Of a DNA stretch of 47,018 bases, positions 7,030 through 15,700 are shown in pieces. Positions within the stretch are counted from its first letter, which is position 1; every line of letters starts with the position of its first letter. Source of the stretch: a virus; the IMG/VR virus record IMGVR_UViG_3300025853_000160, positions 1-47,018 of that record; one strand, 5' to 3'. Both the position numbers and the translations under genes were made by a program. The notes beneath the pieces were generated by a model. It was not told the origin of the DNA and ran no database searches. It saw nothing but the letters and a program-made list of their open reading frames with translations.

Positions 7030-7037
7030 TATTTATA
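7030..7037 (-). promoter_or_regulatory. T4 late promoter box (TATAAATA) before the gp48-like gene
   Basis: TATTTATA on the plus strand reads TATAAATA on the minus strand, an exact T4 late consensus. It overlaps the stop codon of the upstream minus-strand gene and lies 20 bases before the gp48-like start, leaving a short leader. Confidence 0.8.
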
Positions 7038-7383
7038 GGGAGGTTTTGAAGTTTCGGTATGGAACTGCTCTCAATCTACCAGCATCTTCATTTGGTATAA
7101 TATGCAGATATCCTACTACCTCTGCCCAAGTATAGTTTCTCATTGCTCCCCAATGAAAATTGAGACCCTTAAATCCCCATTTTTCAACGGAAAAGACTGC
7201 TACGAGAGGAAATTCATCGTAAATGATTCCAGGTGTTTTGGGACTATAGACAAATGTATAGTGTTTACCTGGTTCGGGTATTAACTCAGTATCGTTGTAA
7301 ACATCTATAATCTCTAACATAATGTCGTCAGGATCTAATAACCTATCAATTCTTTCAGAGAGTAAATCGAAACGCTCAGACAT
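7033..7383 (-). CDS. Conserved cyanophage hypothetical protein (116 aa)
   Basis: This 116-aa protein lies between gp4 and the gp48-like gene, and its start overlaps the gp4 stop by one base. It begins with an acidic helix (MSERFDLLSERIDRLLDPDD). A compact domain then follows with PGKHYTFVYSPKTPGIIYDEFPLVAVF and FHWGAMRNYTWAEVVGYL, probably mixed beta strands. I recognise the general pattern from T4-like marine phages but know of no assigned function. Its position suggests a head- or tail-completion or assembly role. That is inference from neighbours only. Confidence 0.7.
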   Translation of the reverse strand: MSERFDLLSERIDRLLDPDDIMLEIIDVYNDTELIPEPGKHYTFVYSPKTPGIIYDEFPLVAVFSVEKWGFKGLNFHWGAMRNYTWAEVVGYLHIIPNEDAGRLRAVPYRNFKTSL

Positions 7384-7835
7384 TACTTGATACCTAGTTC
7401 TTTTTCTGTAATGATTTTGAATTCTAATAATCTATCCTTACACCATTCTTGTGCTGCTTTCCATTTTGCTTGATTTACAGCATAAGTTTTTGTTTCATAA
7501 ATGAAAGATTTTGTAACACGTTTTCCTTGTTTAGGGGGACGTGTTTGTTTGTCTGGTTTCACTTCAACCACATATCTTTTTATGGACTTATCTTTGTGTC
7601 GTACTTTAATTATAAAATCAGGATAATACCGATGAATCCGATTGTCTACTGGAGATATGTATGGGATGAAGAATTCTTCCGAACCATATTCTATAATATT
7701 TGCATTCTGATCACACCATCTTAAAAATCTTAGTTCCCATGAACTCCTATAAATGATATTGCGAACATCTCCTAGGTACTTTTCAGGATTTTGTGGATTG
7801 AATCTACCCTGCCTGAATTTACCATCTCTACTCAT
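7383..7835 (-). CDS. 4: Head completion protein gp4
   Basis: The 150-aa product aligns with T4 gp4 (150 aa): KYLGDVRNIIYRSSWELRFLRWCDQNANIIEYGSEE corresponds to T4 KYRGDPKKITYRSNWEKFFFEWLDKNPEIIAWGSE. A nuclease-like PD-(D/E)XK motif follows, with Asp73 (RYYPDF) and Glu91-Val-Lys93 (VEVKP), then the TYAVNQAKWKAAQEW segment. gp4 acts late in head maturation, after DNA packaging, to prepare the head for tail joining. It is the first gene of the minus-strand operon, with a late-type box 29 bases upstream. Confidence 0.9.
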   Translation of the reverse strand: MSRDGKFRQGRFNPQNPEKYLGDVRNIIYRSSWELRFLRWCDQNANIIEYGSEEFFIPYISPVDNRIHRYYPDFIIKVRHKDKSIKRYVVEVKPDKQTRPPKQGKRVTKSFIYETKTYAVNQAKWKAAQEWCKDRLLEFKIITEKELGIK

Positions 7836-7843
7836 TGACTACA

Positions 7844-7849
7844 TATAAT
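7844..7849 (+). promoter_or_regulatory. Possible -10 box (TATAAT) upstream of the gp54-like gene
   Basis: A perfect TATAAT lies in the 35-base divergent gap, 21 bases before the gp54-like start. No good -35 box sits at normal spacing, so it is weak on its own. It could also be a degenerate late box. Confidence 0.3.
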
Positions 7850-7863
7850 AAGTGGTTCAGTAG

Positions 7864-7871
7864 TATTTAGA
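7864..7871 (-). promoter_or_regulatory. Late-type promoter box (TCTAAATA) before gp4
   Basis: On the minus strand the sequence reads TCTAAATA, one mismatch from the T4 late consensus, 28 bases before the gp4 start. It overlaps the first base of the divergent gp54-like gene. The same variant occurs at 32601-32608. Confidence 0.45.
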
Positions 7872-8752
7872 TGCCGGTTAAACCAGTTGCTCGTATGATG
7901 AGCGAGGTTAAAACAAAATTACTTAATCTTTCACTAACATCGCAGTATTCTGTCGAGATATATCCTCCCCCTCCTTCGATATTGGCAAATATAACCGATA
8001 TCTTTGAGAGTAAACCGAGTTTGAATGATTTTGAGCAGGATGTTCTTAACTTGGCGTGTTTTGAAGCAGCACTTCCAGGATCTTCTTTGTTGACGCATGA
8101 AGCAAAGGATGATTATATTGGTGTAACTGAAAAAATTGCATATCGAAAATCATTTGATGACACTGCTAGTTTTAGTTTTTATGTGAATGTTGATCATAAA
8201 AATATTTTCTTTTTTGAGGACTGGATTCGTTTTATTTCTGGGGAACCATTGGTACGTAACCCAGTAATATCATCTTATGGACCTAATCTACGATCCGATT
8301 TCGTTCATAGAATGAGATTTAGATCTGAATATGTATCTCCAGCAATTATTATAAACAAATTTGAAAAAGATTATGAAAAGAAAGGAGTGTATACAGAGTA
8401 TAGATTTGTTGATGCATATCCAACATCAATAAACTCGATTCCGGTGAGTTACGATTCATCTCAACTTTTAAAAGTAACGGTCAACTTTACCTTTACAAGA
8501 TATCTGATTCGTGTTGTTCCTTATAAAGGATCAACCGCAACAATACCAAGAGATAATGCACCAAGAGATGAAAGACGCAGAGGAGGTAACATTAGACTTA
8601 GCGATGGTACTATATTGCAAACTGTTTCTGCAAATACTGGTGATATTAATCTCGGTGCTGCTGATGTTGAGCGAGTATTAAATGGTGTTTTTTCTGCAGA
8701 ACAAAGAGGGCGTAATCCGAACTTTGATCCTAATTTAAATGCCTTTCAATGA
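7871..8752 (+). CDS. 54: Baseplate tail-tube initiator, gp54-like
   Basis: This 293-aa protein starts at ATG 7871 (MPVKPVARMMSEVKTKL). It carries tube-protein features: SQYSVEIYPPPP near the start, LACFEAALPGSSLLTHEAKDDYIGVTEKIAYRK, FSFYVNVDHKNIFFFEDW, and a C-terminal strand LLKVTVNFTFTRYLIRVV. In the T4 model such a protein sits on the baseplate hub and nucleates the tail tube. The final 60 residues are polar and probably flexible. It opens the large plus-strand tail operon. The assignment as gp54 rather than gp48 is by position and is not certain. Confidence 0.68.
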   Translation: MPVKPVARMMSEVKTKLLNLSLTSQYSVEIYPPPPSILANITDIFESKPSLNDFEQDVLNLACFEAALPGSSLLTHEAKDDYIGVTEKIAYRKSFDDTASFSFYVNVDHKNIFFFEDWIRFISGEPLVRNPVISSYGPNLRSDFVHRMRFRSEYVSPAIIINKFEKDYEKKGVYTEYRFVDAYPTSINSIPVSYDSSQLLKVTVNFTFTRYLIRVVPYKGSTATIPRDNAPRDERRRGGNIRLSDGTILQTVSANTGDINLGAADVERVLNGVFSAEQRGRNPNFDPNLNAFQ

Positions 8753-8754
8753 TC

Positions 8755-8762
8755 TATAAATA
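8755..8762 (+). promoter_or_regulatory. T4 late promoter box (TATAAATA) before gp26
   Basis: An exact TATAAATA lies two bases after the gp54-like stop and 31 bases before the gp26 start. Confidence 0.8.
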
Positions 8763-8793
8763 TTACGGAATGAATTATTAATCATAAAAAATT

Positions 8794-9513
8794 ATGCCTT
8801 TACCCCAGATTGTAACCCCATCTTATGAGTTGACTTTGCCATCAACTGAACAATTAATTGACTTTAGACCTTTTCTTGTGAGGGAGGAGAAGTTACTCGT
8901 TCTTGCAATGGAAAGTGAAGATACTAAAGAAATTACGAAAGCAGTTAAAACTGTTATCAAAAACTGCATTCAAACAAAAGGAATTAAGGTTGAAGATCTA
9001 CCAACTTTTGATATTGAGTATCTCTTCCTTAATATTAGAGGAAAGTCAGTTGGAGAAGAAGTTGAGGTTAATATTATTTGTCCAGATGATAACGAAACTC
9101 AAGTACCAGTCAGCATTGACTTAGAAGAAATTCAAGTTAAAAAAGATCCGAAGCATAGCAATAAGATCAAGGTTGATGATAGTATTATGATTGAAATGAA
9201 GTATCCATCTTTGGAGCAATTTGTAAAGAGTAATTTTGATCTCAAAGGCGGAAGTCAGATGAATCAATCTTTTGAACTTATTGCTTCTTGTATTGATAAA
9301 ATTTACACAGCAGAAGAAGTTTGGGCAGCAGAAGATTGCACTAAGCAAGAGATTGTTGACTTTTTGGAGTCAATGAACTCAACTCAGTTCAAAGGCATTG
9401 AATCATTCTTTGAAACTATGCCAAAACTTAGTCATGAAATCAAAGTGAAGAATCCAAAGACTGGAAAAAGCAGTATGGTTGTATTGGAGGGACTGGCAAG
9501 TTTTTTCGCATAG
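8794..9513 (+). CDS. 26: gp26-like protein / tail tape-measure chaperone
   Basis: This 239-aa protein matches the T4 base plate protein family that contains gp26: PQIVTPSYELTLPSTEQLIDFRPFLVREEKLLVLAMES, then ITKAVKTVIKNC and LPTFDIEYLFLNIRGKSVGE. T4 gp26 is described as a hub-assembly protein. Its place just before a tape-measure-like giant gene is that of the tail assembly chaperones of other tailed phages. The last codons read agt ttt ttc gca tag. They contain a heptamer T_TTT_TTC, a textbook -1 slippery site, and the -1 frame runs on into the small ORF that ends at 9692. About 299 residues would be made by the frameshift. Direct evidence that it slips is lacking. Confidence 0.85.
   Translation: MPLPQIVTPSYELTLPSTEQLIDFRPFLVREEKLLVLAMESEDTKEITKAVKTVIKNCIQTKGIKVEDLPTFDIEYLFLNIRGKSVGEEVEVNIICPDDNETQVPVSIDLEEIQVKKDPKHSNKIKVDDSIMIEMKYPSLEQFVKSNFDLKGGSQMNQSFELIASCIDKIYTAEEVWAAEDCTKQEIVDFLESMNSTQFKGIESFFETMPKLSHEIKVKNPKTGKSSMVVLEGLASFFA
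9501..9507 (+). promoter_or_regulatory. Predicted -1 ribosomal frameshift site (T TTT TTC)
   Basis: In the gp26 frame, T9501, TTT 9502-9504 and TTC 9505-9507 form X_XXY_YYZ. After a -1 slip the next codons are CGC ATA GGG ATG ATT, in frame with the small ORF to the stop at 9690-9692. The gp26 TAG at 9511-9513 is thereby bypassed. Confidence 0.65.
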
Positions 9514-9515
9514 GG

Positions 9516-9692
9516 ATGATTCATATAGATCTTATGAACTATTATGAGTTAAATTTCTCTTTGATGCAGTTCCATAAATATTCTTTGACTGAGATTGAAA
9601 ACTTGATTCCATGGGAACGTGATATTTACGTTACATTCCTCAAGAATCATATTGAAGAAGAAAAAATGAAGCAAGAACACGCTAGGCACTAA
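9516..9692 (+). CDS. Small tail-chaperone partner, probably the frameshift extension of gp26
   Basis: ATG at 9516 gives a 58-aa protein (MIHIDLMNYYELNF...). Its middle, MQFHKYSLTEIENLIPWERDIYVTFL, then a charged helix with EEEKMKQE, resembles the second part of tape-measure chaperones, which have a helix ending near a (I/L)PxxxR motif. It is in the -1 frame relative to gp26 and can be joined to it at 9501-9507. It could also be translated on its own by re-initiation, since the ATG is 2 bases after the gp26 stop. In T4 the position would suit gp51, but the sequence is too short for me to claim that name. Confidence 0.65.
   Translation: MIHIDLMNYYELNFSLMQFHKYSLTEIENLIPWERDIYVTFLKNHIEEEKMKQEHARH
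9573..9580 (+). promoter_or_regulatory. Possible late promoter box (CATAAATA) before the giant tail gene
   Basis: CATAAATA, the same variant as at 34276, lies inside the small ORF, 120 bases before the giant gene start at 9701. The long distance makes it less convincing than the other late boxes. Confidence 0.3.
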
Positions 9693-9700
9693 TCGTTCTA

Positions 9701-12700
9701 ATGGCAAAGAAGTATAGAGGTCGTCCCCCAAAAATTAGAAAAACTATCAGAGGAGAGAAATTCAACCCAGATAAGTTTTTTGGCCTCTTTTCTTCTCTAA
9801 AAAGATCATTTTTAGAAAATCAGAAAGATAAAGGGGAAAGTGTAGGTAGTGTAGATAATATAACACCGATTGGTAGATTAAATATTTCTGATCTTGCTCT
9901 ACCATTCATCTATGATGAAGAAAGGCAGGAAGAAAAGCAAAATCCAATTGGTAATGTTTACAATAACATTTACAAGACTTTCAGTAGTGGTGGTCTTGTA
10001 GAGGTAGTAAAAAACTACAATACCATTGTAAATGAGTATATTAAGCAAAGATCATTTGTTCCTTCCACATATCCTCAATCCTGGAAGGATGCAGCAAAGT
10101 CCAAGTATCAACCATTTCAACAACTATCTCCAGAAAAACTAGCATCAATATTTGCATATACTGAAGATAAAACAAAAATTTACCAGAAAGTAAATCAGTT
10201 ATTGAGAACTGGTGACTATTCTGGCGAAGACAAAGAAGATATAAAATTCTTCACAGAAAACTTACAGGGTGCTCTTAAAGAATTAACCAGTAGTGAAAGC
10301 GAGACTGTTGAACTTCATAGAGTTATCAGTGGAGATTATGCAGATACAATCTCCCAATTACAACCCGGAGATACCTTTGAAGAGAAGGGTTTTGGTTCCT
10401 GGAGTAAAGGAGAGTATAAAAGCCCAACAGGAGACCAGTTCATAAAACAAAATCAGACAAATGTTGTCTTAAGAACTGAGTCAAATAAAGGGTATGATGT
10501 ATCACCCATCAGCAACTACCCAAGAGAATCGGAGTATATAATTGCTCCAGTACAGAAATACTCCATTGAGAATATTACTCCAAATGGAATCTACTCAAGA
10601 AGAGTAGGTGATGTTCCAAAGATTGATCTAAAACAATTCTTCTCTGGTGGTAAAGTAACAACCGAGAGTGGTAAAGATATTAATGATGTTGGTATTTCGA
10701 ATGTAGATCGTGGTTCTAGATTCTTAAATTCCTTATTGGGAGTATCTGGTATTGATGGTATATCTGGTATTGATGGTACTTCTGGTTTTATCAAGTCTTT
10801 AGGTCTTCCTGGTGCCTCTGGTACTTCAGGTGTCTCTGGTACTTCAGGTGTCTCTGGTACTTCAGGTGTCTCTGGTACTTCAGGTGTCTCAGGTGTTGAT
10901 GGTACTTCTGGTTTTATCAAGTCTTTAGGTCTTCCTGGTGCCTCTGGTGTTGACGGTGCCTCTGGTACTTCAGGTGTCTCTGGTGTTGATGGTACTTCTG
11001 GTGTTGATGGTATATCTGGTACTTCAGGTGTCTCAGGTGTTGATGGTACTTCCGGTTTTATCAAGTCTTTAGGTCTTCCTGGTGCCTCTGGTACTTCAGG
11101 TGTCTCTGGTGTTGATGGTACTTCTGGTGTTGATGGTACTTCTGGTGTTGATGGTACTTCAGGTACTTCAGGTGTTTCCGGTGTTGATGGTACTTCAGGT
11201 GTTTCAGGTGTTGATGGTACTTCAGGTGTCTCTGGTGTTGATGGTACTTCTGGTGTTGATGGTACTTCTGGTTTTATCAAGTCTTTAGGTCTTCCTGGTG
11301 CCTCTGGTGTTGATGGTATATCTGGCACTTCTGGTGTCTCTGGTGTTGACGGTACTTCTGGTTTTATCAAGTTTTTAGGTCTTCCTGGTGTCTCTGGTGT
11401 TGACGGTGCCTCTGGTACTTCAGGTGTCTCAGGTGTCTCAGGTGTTGATGGTATATCTGGTATTTCTGGTGTCTCTGGTGTTGACGGTACTTCTGGTTTT
11501 ATCAAGTTTTTAGGTCTTCCTGGTGTCTCAGGTGTTGATGGTACTTCAGGTACTTCAGGTGTTTCAGGTGTTGATGGTACTTCGGGTGTTTATGGTACTT
11601 CAGGTACTTCAGGTGTCTCTGGTGTTGATGGTATAGATGGTATAGATGGTATAGATGGTATAGATGGTGTCTCAGGTGTTGATGTTATAGATGGTGTTTA
11701 TAGTATTTCTGATCTTCTAGGTGCTCCTGGCACTTCTGGAGTAGATGGTATTTCAGGTATCTCTGGTGCATCTGGCATAGATGGTATATCTGGAGTAAAT
11801 GGTATATCTGGAGTAGATGGTATATCAGGTATCTCTGGTGCATCTGGCATAGATGGTATATCTGGAGTAAATGGTATATCTGGAGTAAATGGTGCTTCTG
11901 GGGTCTCTAGTTCAAAGAATCGTTCTTTAAAAATAAATTTAAAGCAATTCTTCTCCGGTGGAAAAATAACAACCGAGAGTGGTAAGAGCACTAAAGGTAT
12001 TGATGGAGTCTCTGGTACTTCAGGCACTTCAGGTGCTTCTGGTGTTGATGGTATATCTGGTACTTCTGGTTTTATCAAGTCTCTAGGTCTTCCTGGTGCC
12101 TCTGGTGTTGATGGTATATCTGGTACTTCTGGTTTTATCAAGTCTCTAGGTCTTCCTGGTGCCTCTGGTGTTTCTGGTACTTCAGGCGTCTCAGGTGTTG
12201 ATGGTACTTCTGGTGTTGATGGTATATCTGGTACTTCAGGTGTCTCTGGTACTTCAGGTGTTTCTGGTACTTCAGGTGTTTCTGGTACTTCAGGTGTCTC
12301 TGGTACTTCAGGTGTTTCTGGTACTTCAGGTGTTTCTGGTACTTCAGGTGTTTCTGGTACTTCAGGTGTCTCAGGTGTTGATGGTACTTCTGGTGTTGAT
12401 GGTATATCTGGTACTTCAGGTGTTTCTGGTACTTCAGGTGTCTCTGGTACTTCAGGCGTCTCAGGTGTTGATGGTACTTCTGGTGTTGATGGTATATCTG
12501 GTACTTCAGGTGTAGATGGTATTTCTGAAGTATCTAATACGCCCAATCGTCCATCAAAGATTGATTTAAAACAATTTTTCACTGGTGGAAAAGTAACCAT
12601 AGAAAGTGGTAAAGATATTAAGGGTGTTGGTATTTCGGGTATAGATCGTGTTTCTAGATTCTTAAATTCTCTATTAGGAGTAGATGGTACTTCAGGTGTC

Positions 12701-15700
12701 TCTGGTGTTTCTGGTACTTCAGGTGTTGATGGTACTTCAGGTGTCTCTGGTGTTTCTGGTACTTCAGGTGTTGATGGTATATCTGGTACTTCTGGTTTTA
12801 TCAAGTCTCTAGGTCTTCCTGGTGTTTCTGGTCTTGATGGTACTTCAGGTGTCTCTGGTGTTTCTGGTACTTCAGGTGTTGATGGTACTTCAGGTGTCTC
12901 TGGTGTTTCTGGTACTTCAGGTGTTGATGGTACTTCAGGTGTTTCTGGTGTTGATGGTATATCTGGTACTTCTGGTTTTATCAAGTCTCTAGGTCTTCCT
13001 GGTGCCTCTGGTGTTGATGGTACTTCAGGTACTTCAGGTGTTTCAGGTGTTGATGGTACTTCGGGTGTTGATGGTACTTCAGGTACTTCAGGTGTCTCAG
13101 GTGTTGATGGTATATCTGGTACTTCTGGTTTTATCAAGTCTCTAGGTCTTCCTGGTACTTCGGGTGTTGATGGTACTTCTGGTTTTATCAAGTCTCTAGG
13201 TCTTCCTGGTGCCTCTGGTGTTGATGGTACTTCTGGTGTTGATGGTATATCTGGTACTTCAGGTGTCTCAGGTGTTGATGGTACTTCAGGTGTTTCTGGT
13301 ACTTCAGGTGTTTCTGGTGTTGATGGTACTTCAGGTGTCTCAGGTGTTGATGGTATAGATGGTGCATCCGGTATAGATGGTGCCTCAGGTGTTGATGTTA
13401 TAGATGGTGTTTATAGTATTTCTGATCTTCTAGGTGCTCCTGGCACTTCTGGTGTGGATGGTATTTCAGGTATCTCTGGTGTAGATGGTACTTCAGGTAT
13501 CTCTGGTGTGGATGGTACTTCGGGTATCTCTGGTGCATCTGGCATAGATGGTATATCTGGAGTAAATGGTGCTTCTGGTGTCTCTAGTTCAAAGAATCGT
13601 TCTTTAAAAATCAATTTAAAGCAATTCTTCTCTGGTGGTAAAATAACAACAGAGAGTGGTAAGGACATTACGGGTGCAGGTGTTGATACTCAACTCATTG
13701 CTGCTCAACCAGGTGAAGTTGTAATCAACAAAGAAACTGTTAATTCAGTTGGAGCAGATTATTTCTTAAATCTCAATAAAGTATTTGGTGGTTCTGATTC
13801 CAATAAACCCAAAGAGGCAAAAGTACAAGCAGCATCTGGTGGTGGATTTATTAACTTTATAAGTTCTTTTGCTTCTGGTGGACAAGTAAATTATAATGAA
13901 GAAAATATAGATGAAAATCTTGATGAGATTCGTCAAGAAATTACAGAAGATGGGACGATTGGTGGTGAGAAATTAACACCAGAACAAAGAAAGAAAGCAT
14001 TTAAGATTAGAAGTAATAAGGTTGCATTTAAGAACTTTGTATATAACTTCTTAGGTGTAGATGAAAAACCAAAAACTCAGACTGGTGGTGGTTCTGGAAG
14101 TAATGGTGGGTCAGGTGCTCCACCTTCGTCTATTCCAAGTACTAGGATGCTTCCTGGAACGGAAGTTTCATCTCTTACTATCAGAAAACCCGAGGAACAG
14201 AAGCAAAACGTAGAACCAGAACCGGAATCAAAAACTGATACTCAGAAGGAAAAAGTTGCAAAAGACTCCAAAAAGAAGGAGAAAAAAGTCAACAGTAGTC
14301 TTGAAAAGAATGTAAGTATTATTCGTAAGACTGTTGATTCTATCTTTAAAACTCTCACTGAGCAAAACAAGTTCCTTGGAAAACAAGTAGAGAAAGAAAG
14401 AAAGTCTTTTGAAAATCAGAAACGTAGTAAGAAAGAAGACAGATATGAAGCAAAGAAAGATAAAAAGTTCAAAAAAGCATTTGAAAAAACAGTAAAACCA
14501 TTCAGCAATATTCTGGATGGAATCATAAATTATTTGACTGCTATTCTGTTGGGAAGAGCAATTACTAAATTGATAAACTGGTTCAGTGATCCAGATAATA
14601 AGTCTAAGGTTGAAAGTATTGGTAGATTCCTAAAAGATTTCTGGCCTGCACTTATTGGTGCATATTTGCTCTTTGGTAACTCTTTAGGTAGATTTATTTC
14701 TAGTATGGTTTTCTCGGTCACTAAGATGACTGCGAGACTTCTTAAGTTTGCAATACCAAAACTATACAAGGTTATTCGAAAGAATCCGATTGCTGCCGCA
14801 GCAACTGCGATTATTGGTGGTGCTGCTATTGGTGGTATGATGCAGTCGGAAACACCATCAAATGATCCAGAGAGAGCAAAGGAAGGAAAGACGCAACTAG
14901 AAGATACTCAAGATTTTGGTGGAACAACAGGTGCTCCAATCAGTGGAGATATGCTTGGATTTGCTGCTGGTGGTTTAGTTCCATTTAAAGGTGATGATTC
15001 AAATTTACCAAAAGAGCAGAAGGTACAACAATCACAGCAAGGAGATAAGAAAAAAGATAATCCTTTATTAAATCTTCTTGGTATGACGCCAAGTGGAATG
15101 GCAATTAAAGGTGCTATGTCCTTTGGTTCATCAGTCAAAGAAAAGGGGTTGGGTGGCACTATAAAAGATGTTGCAATGATGCATCCTCTTGCTAAGATGG
15201 GTGCCTTTGGACTTGGAAAAGGAGAAGAAGTATTAGGAAATATTAAAGAAAAGGGACTCGGTAATACTGCAATGGATGCAGCTGGCGGTCTTTATGGTAA
15301 TGTTAAAGGATTCCTAGATGAAAAGGGTATCAGTGGTTACCTTGCAAATCAACCTGGAATGCAAATTGCAAGTGGACTGCTAAACAAAAACATGAAGATG
15401 TTTAGTGGCATTAAGGGATTTATGGATAATAAAGGTATTACCGATACCTTAATGATGAATCCTCTTATCAAGATGGGTGCATTTGGTATGGATAATATTA
15501 TGAATTTTGGTAAGGATCCTGCAAGGGATATTACTGGAAATAGTGGAACTGATGTTAAAGGTGCTGGTGTTGATACTCAATTAATTTCTGCAAGACCTGG
15601 AGATGTCGTCATCAACAAGGAAGCAGCAACTGCTATGGGTCCAAACTACTTTGATACTATTAGTAGTGGAACTGGTGAGAAGATAAGTGGAGCAGGTCCT

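Noticed and set aside
9516-9692. Sequencing frameshift as the reason for the split gp26
   Set aside because: The small ORF has its own ATG two bases after the gp26 stop and an exact slippery heptamer in phase, which fits a programmed site better than an error, though an error cannot be wholly excluded.
10591-13191. Long minus-strand ORFs coding [14 protein letters not shown]-type repeats (10591-11505, 11698-13191)
   Set aside because: They are the mirror of the collagen-like repeats: units of 9 bases without stops on one strand tend to be open on the other. No start context and pure low complexity.
10742-13593. CRISPR-like array of short repeats
   Set aside because: Units are 9-18 bp without unique spacers and are in frame as Gly-X-Y codons; this is a coding repeat.
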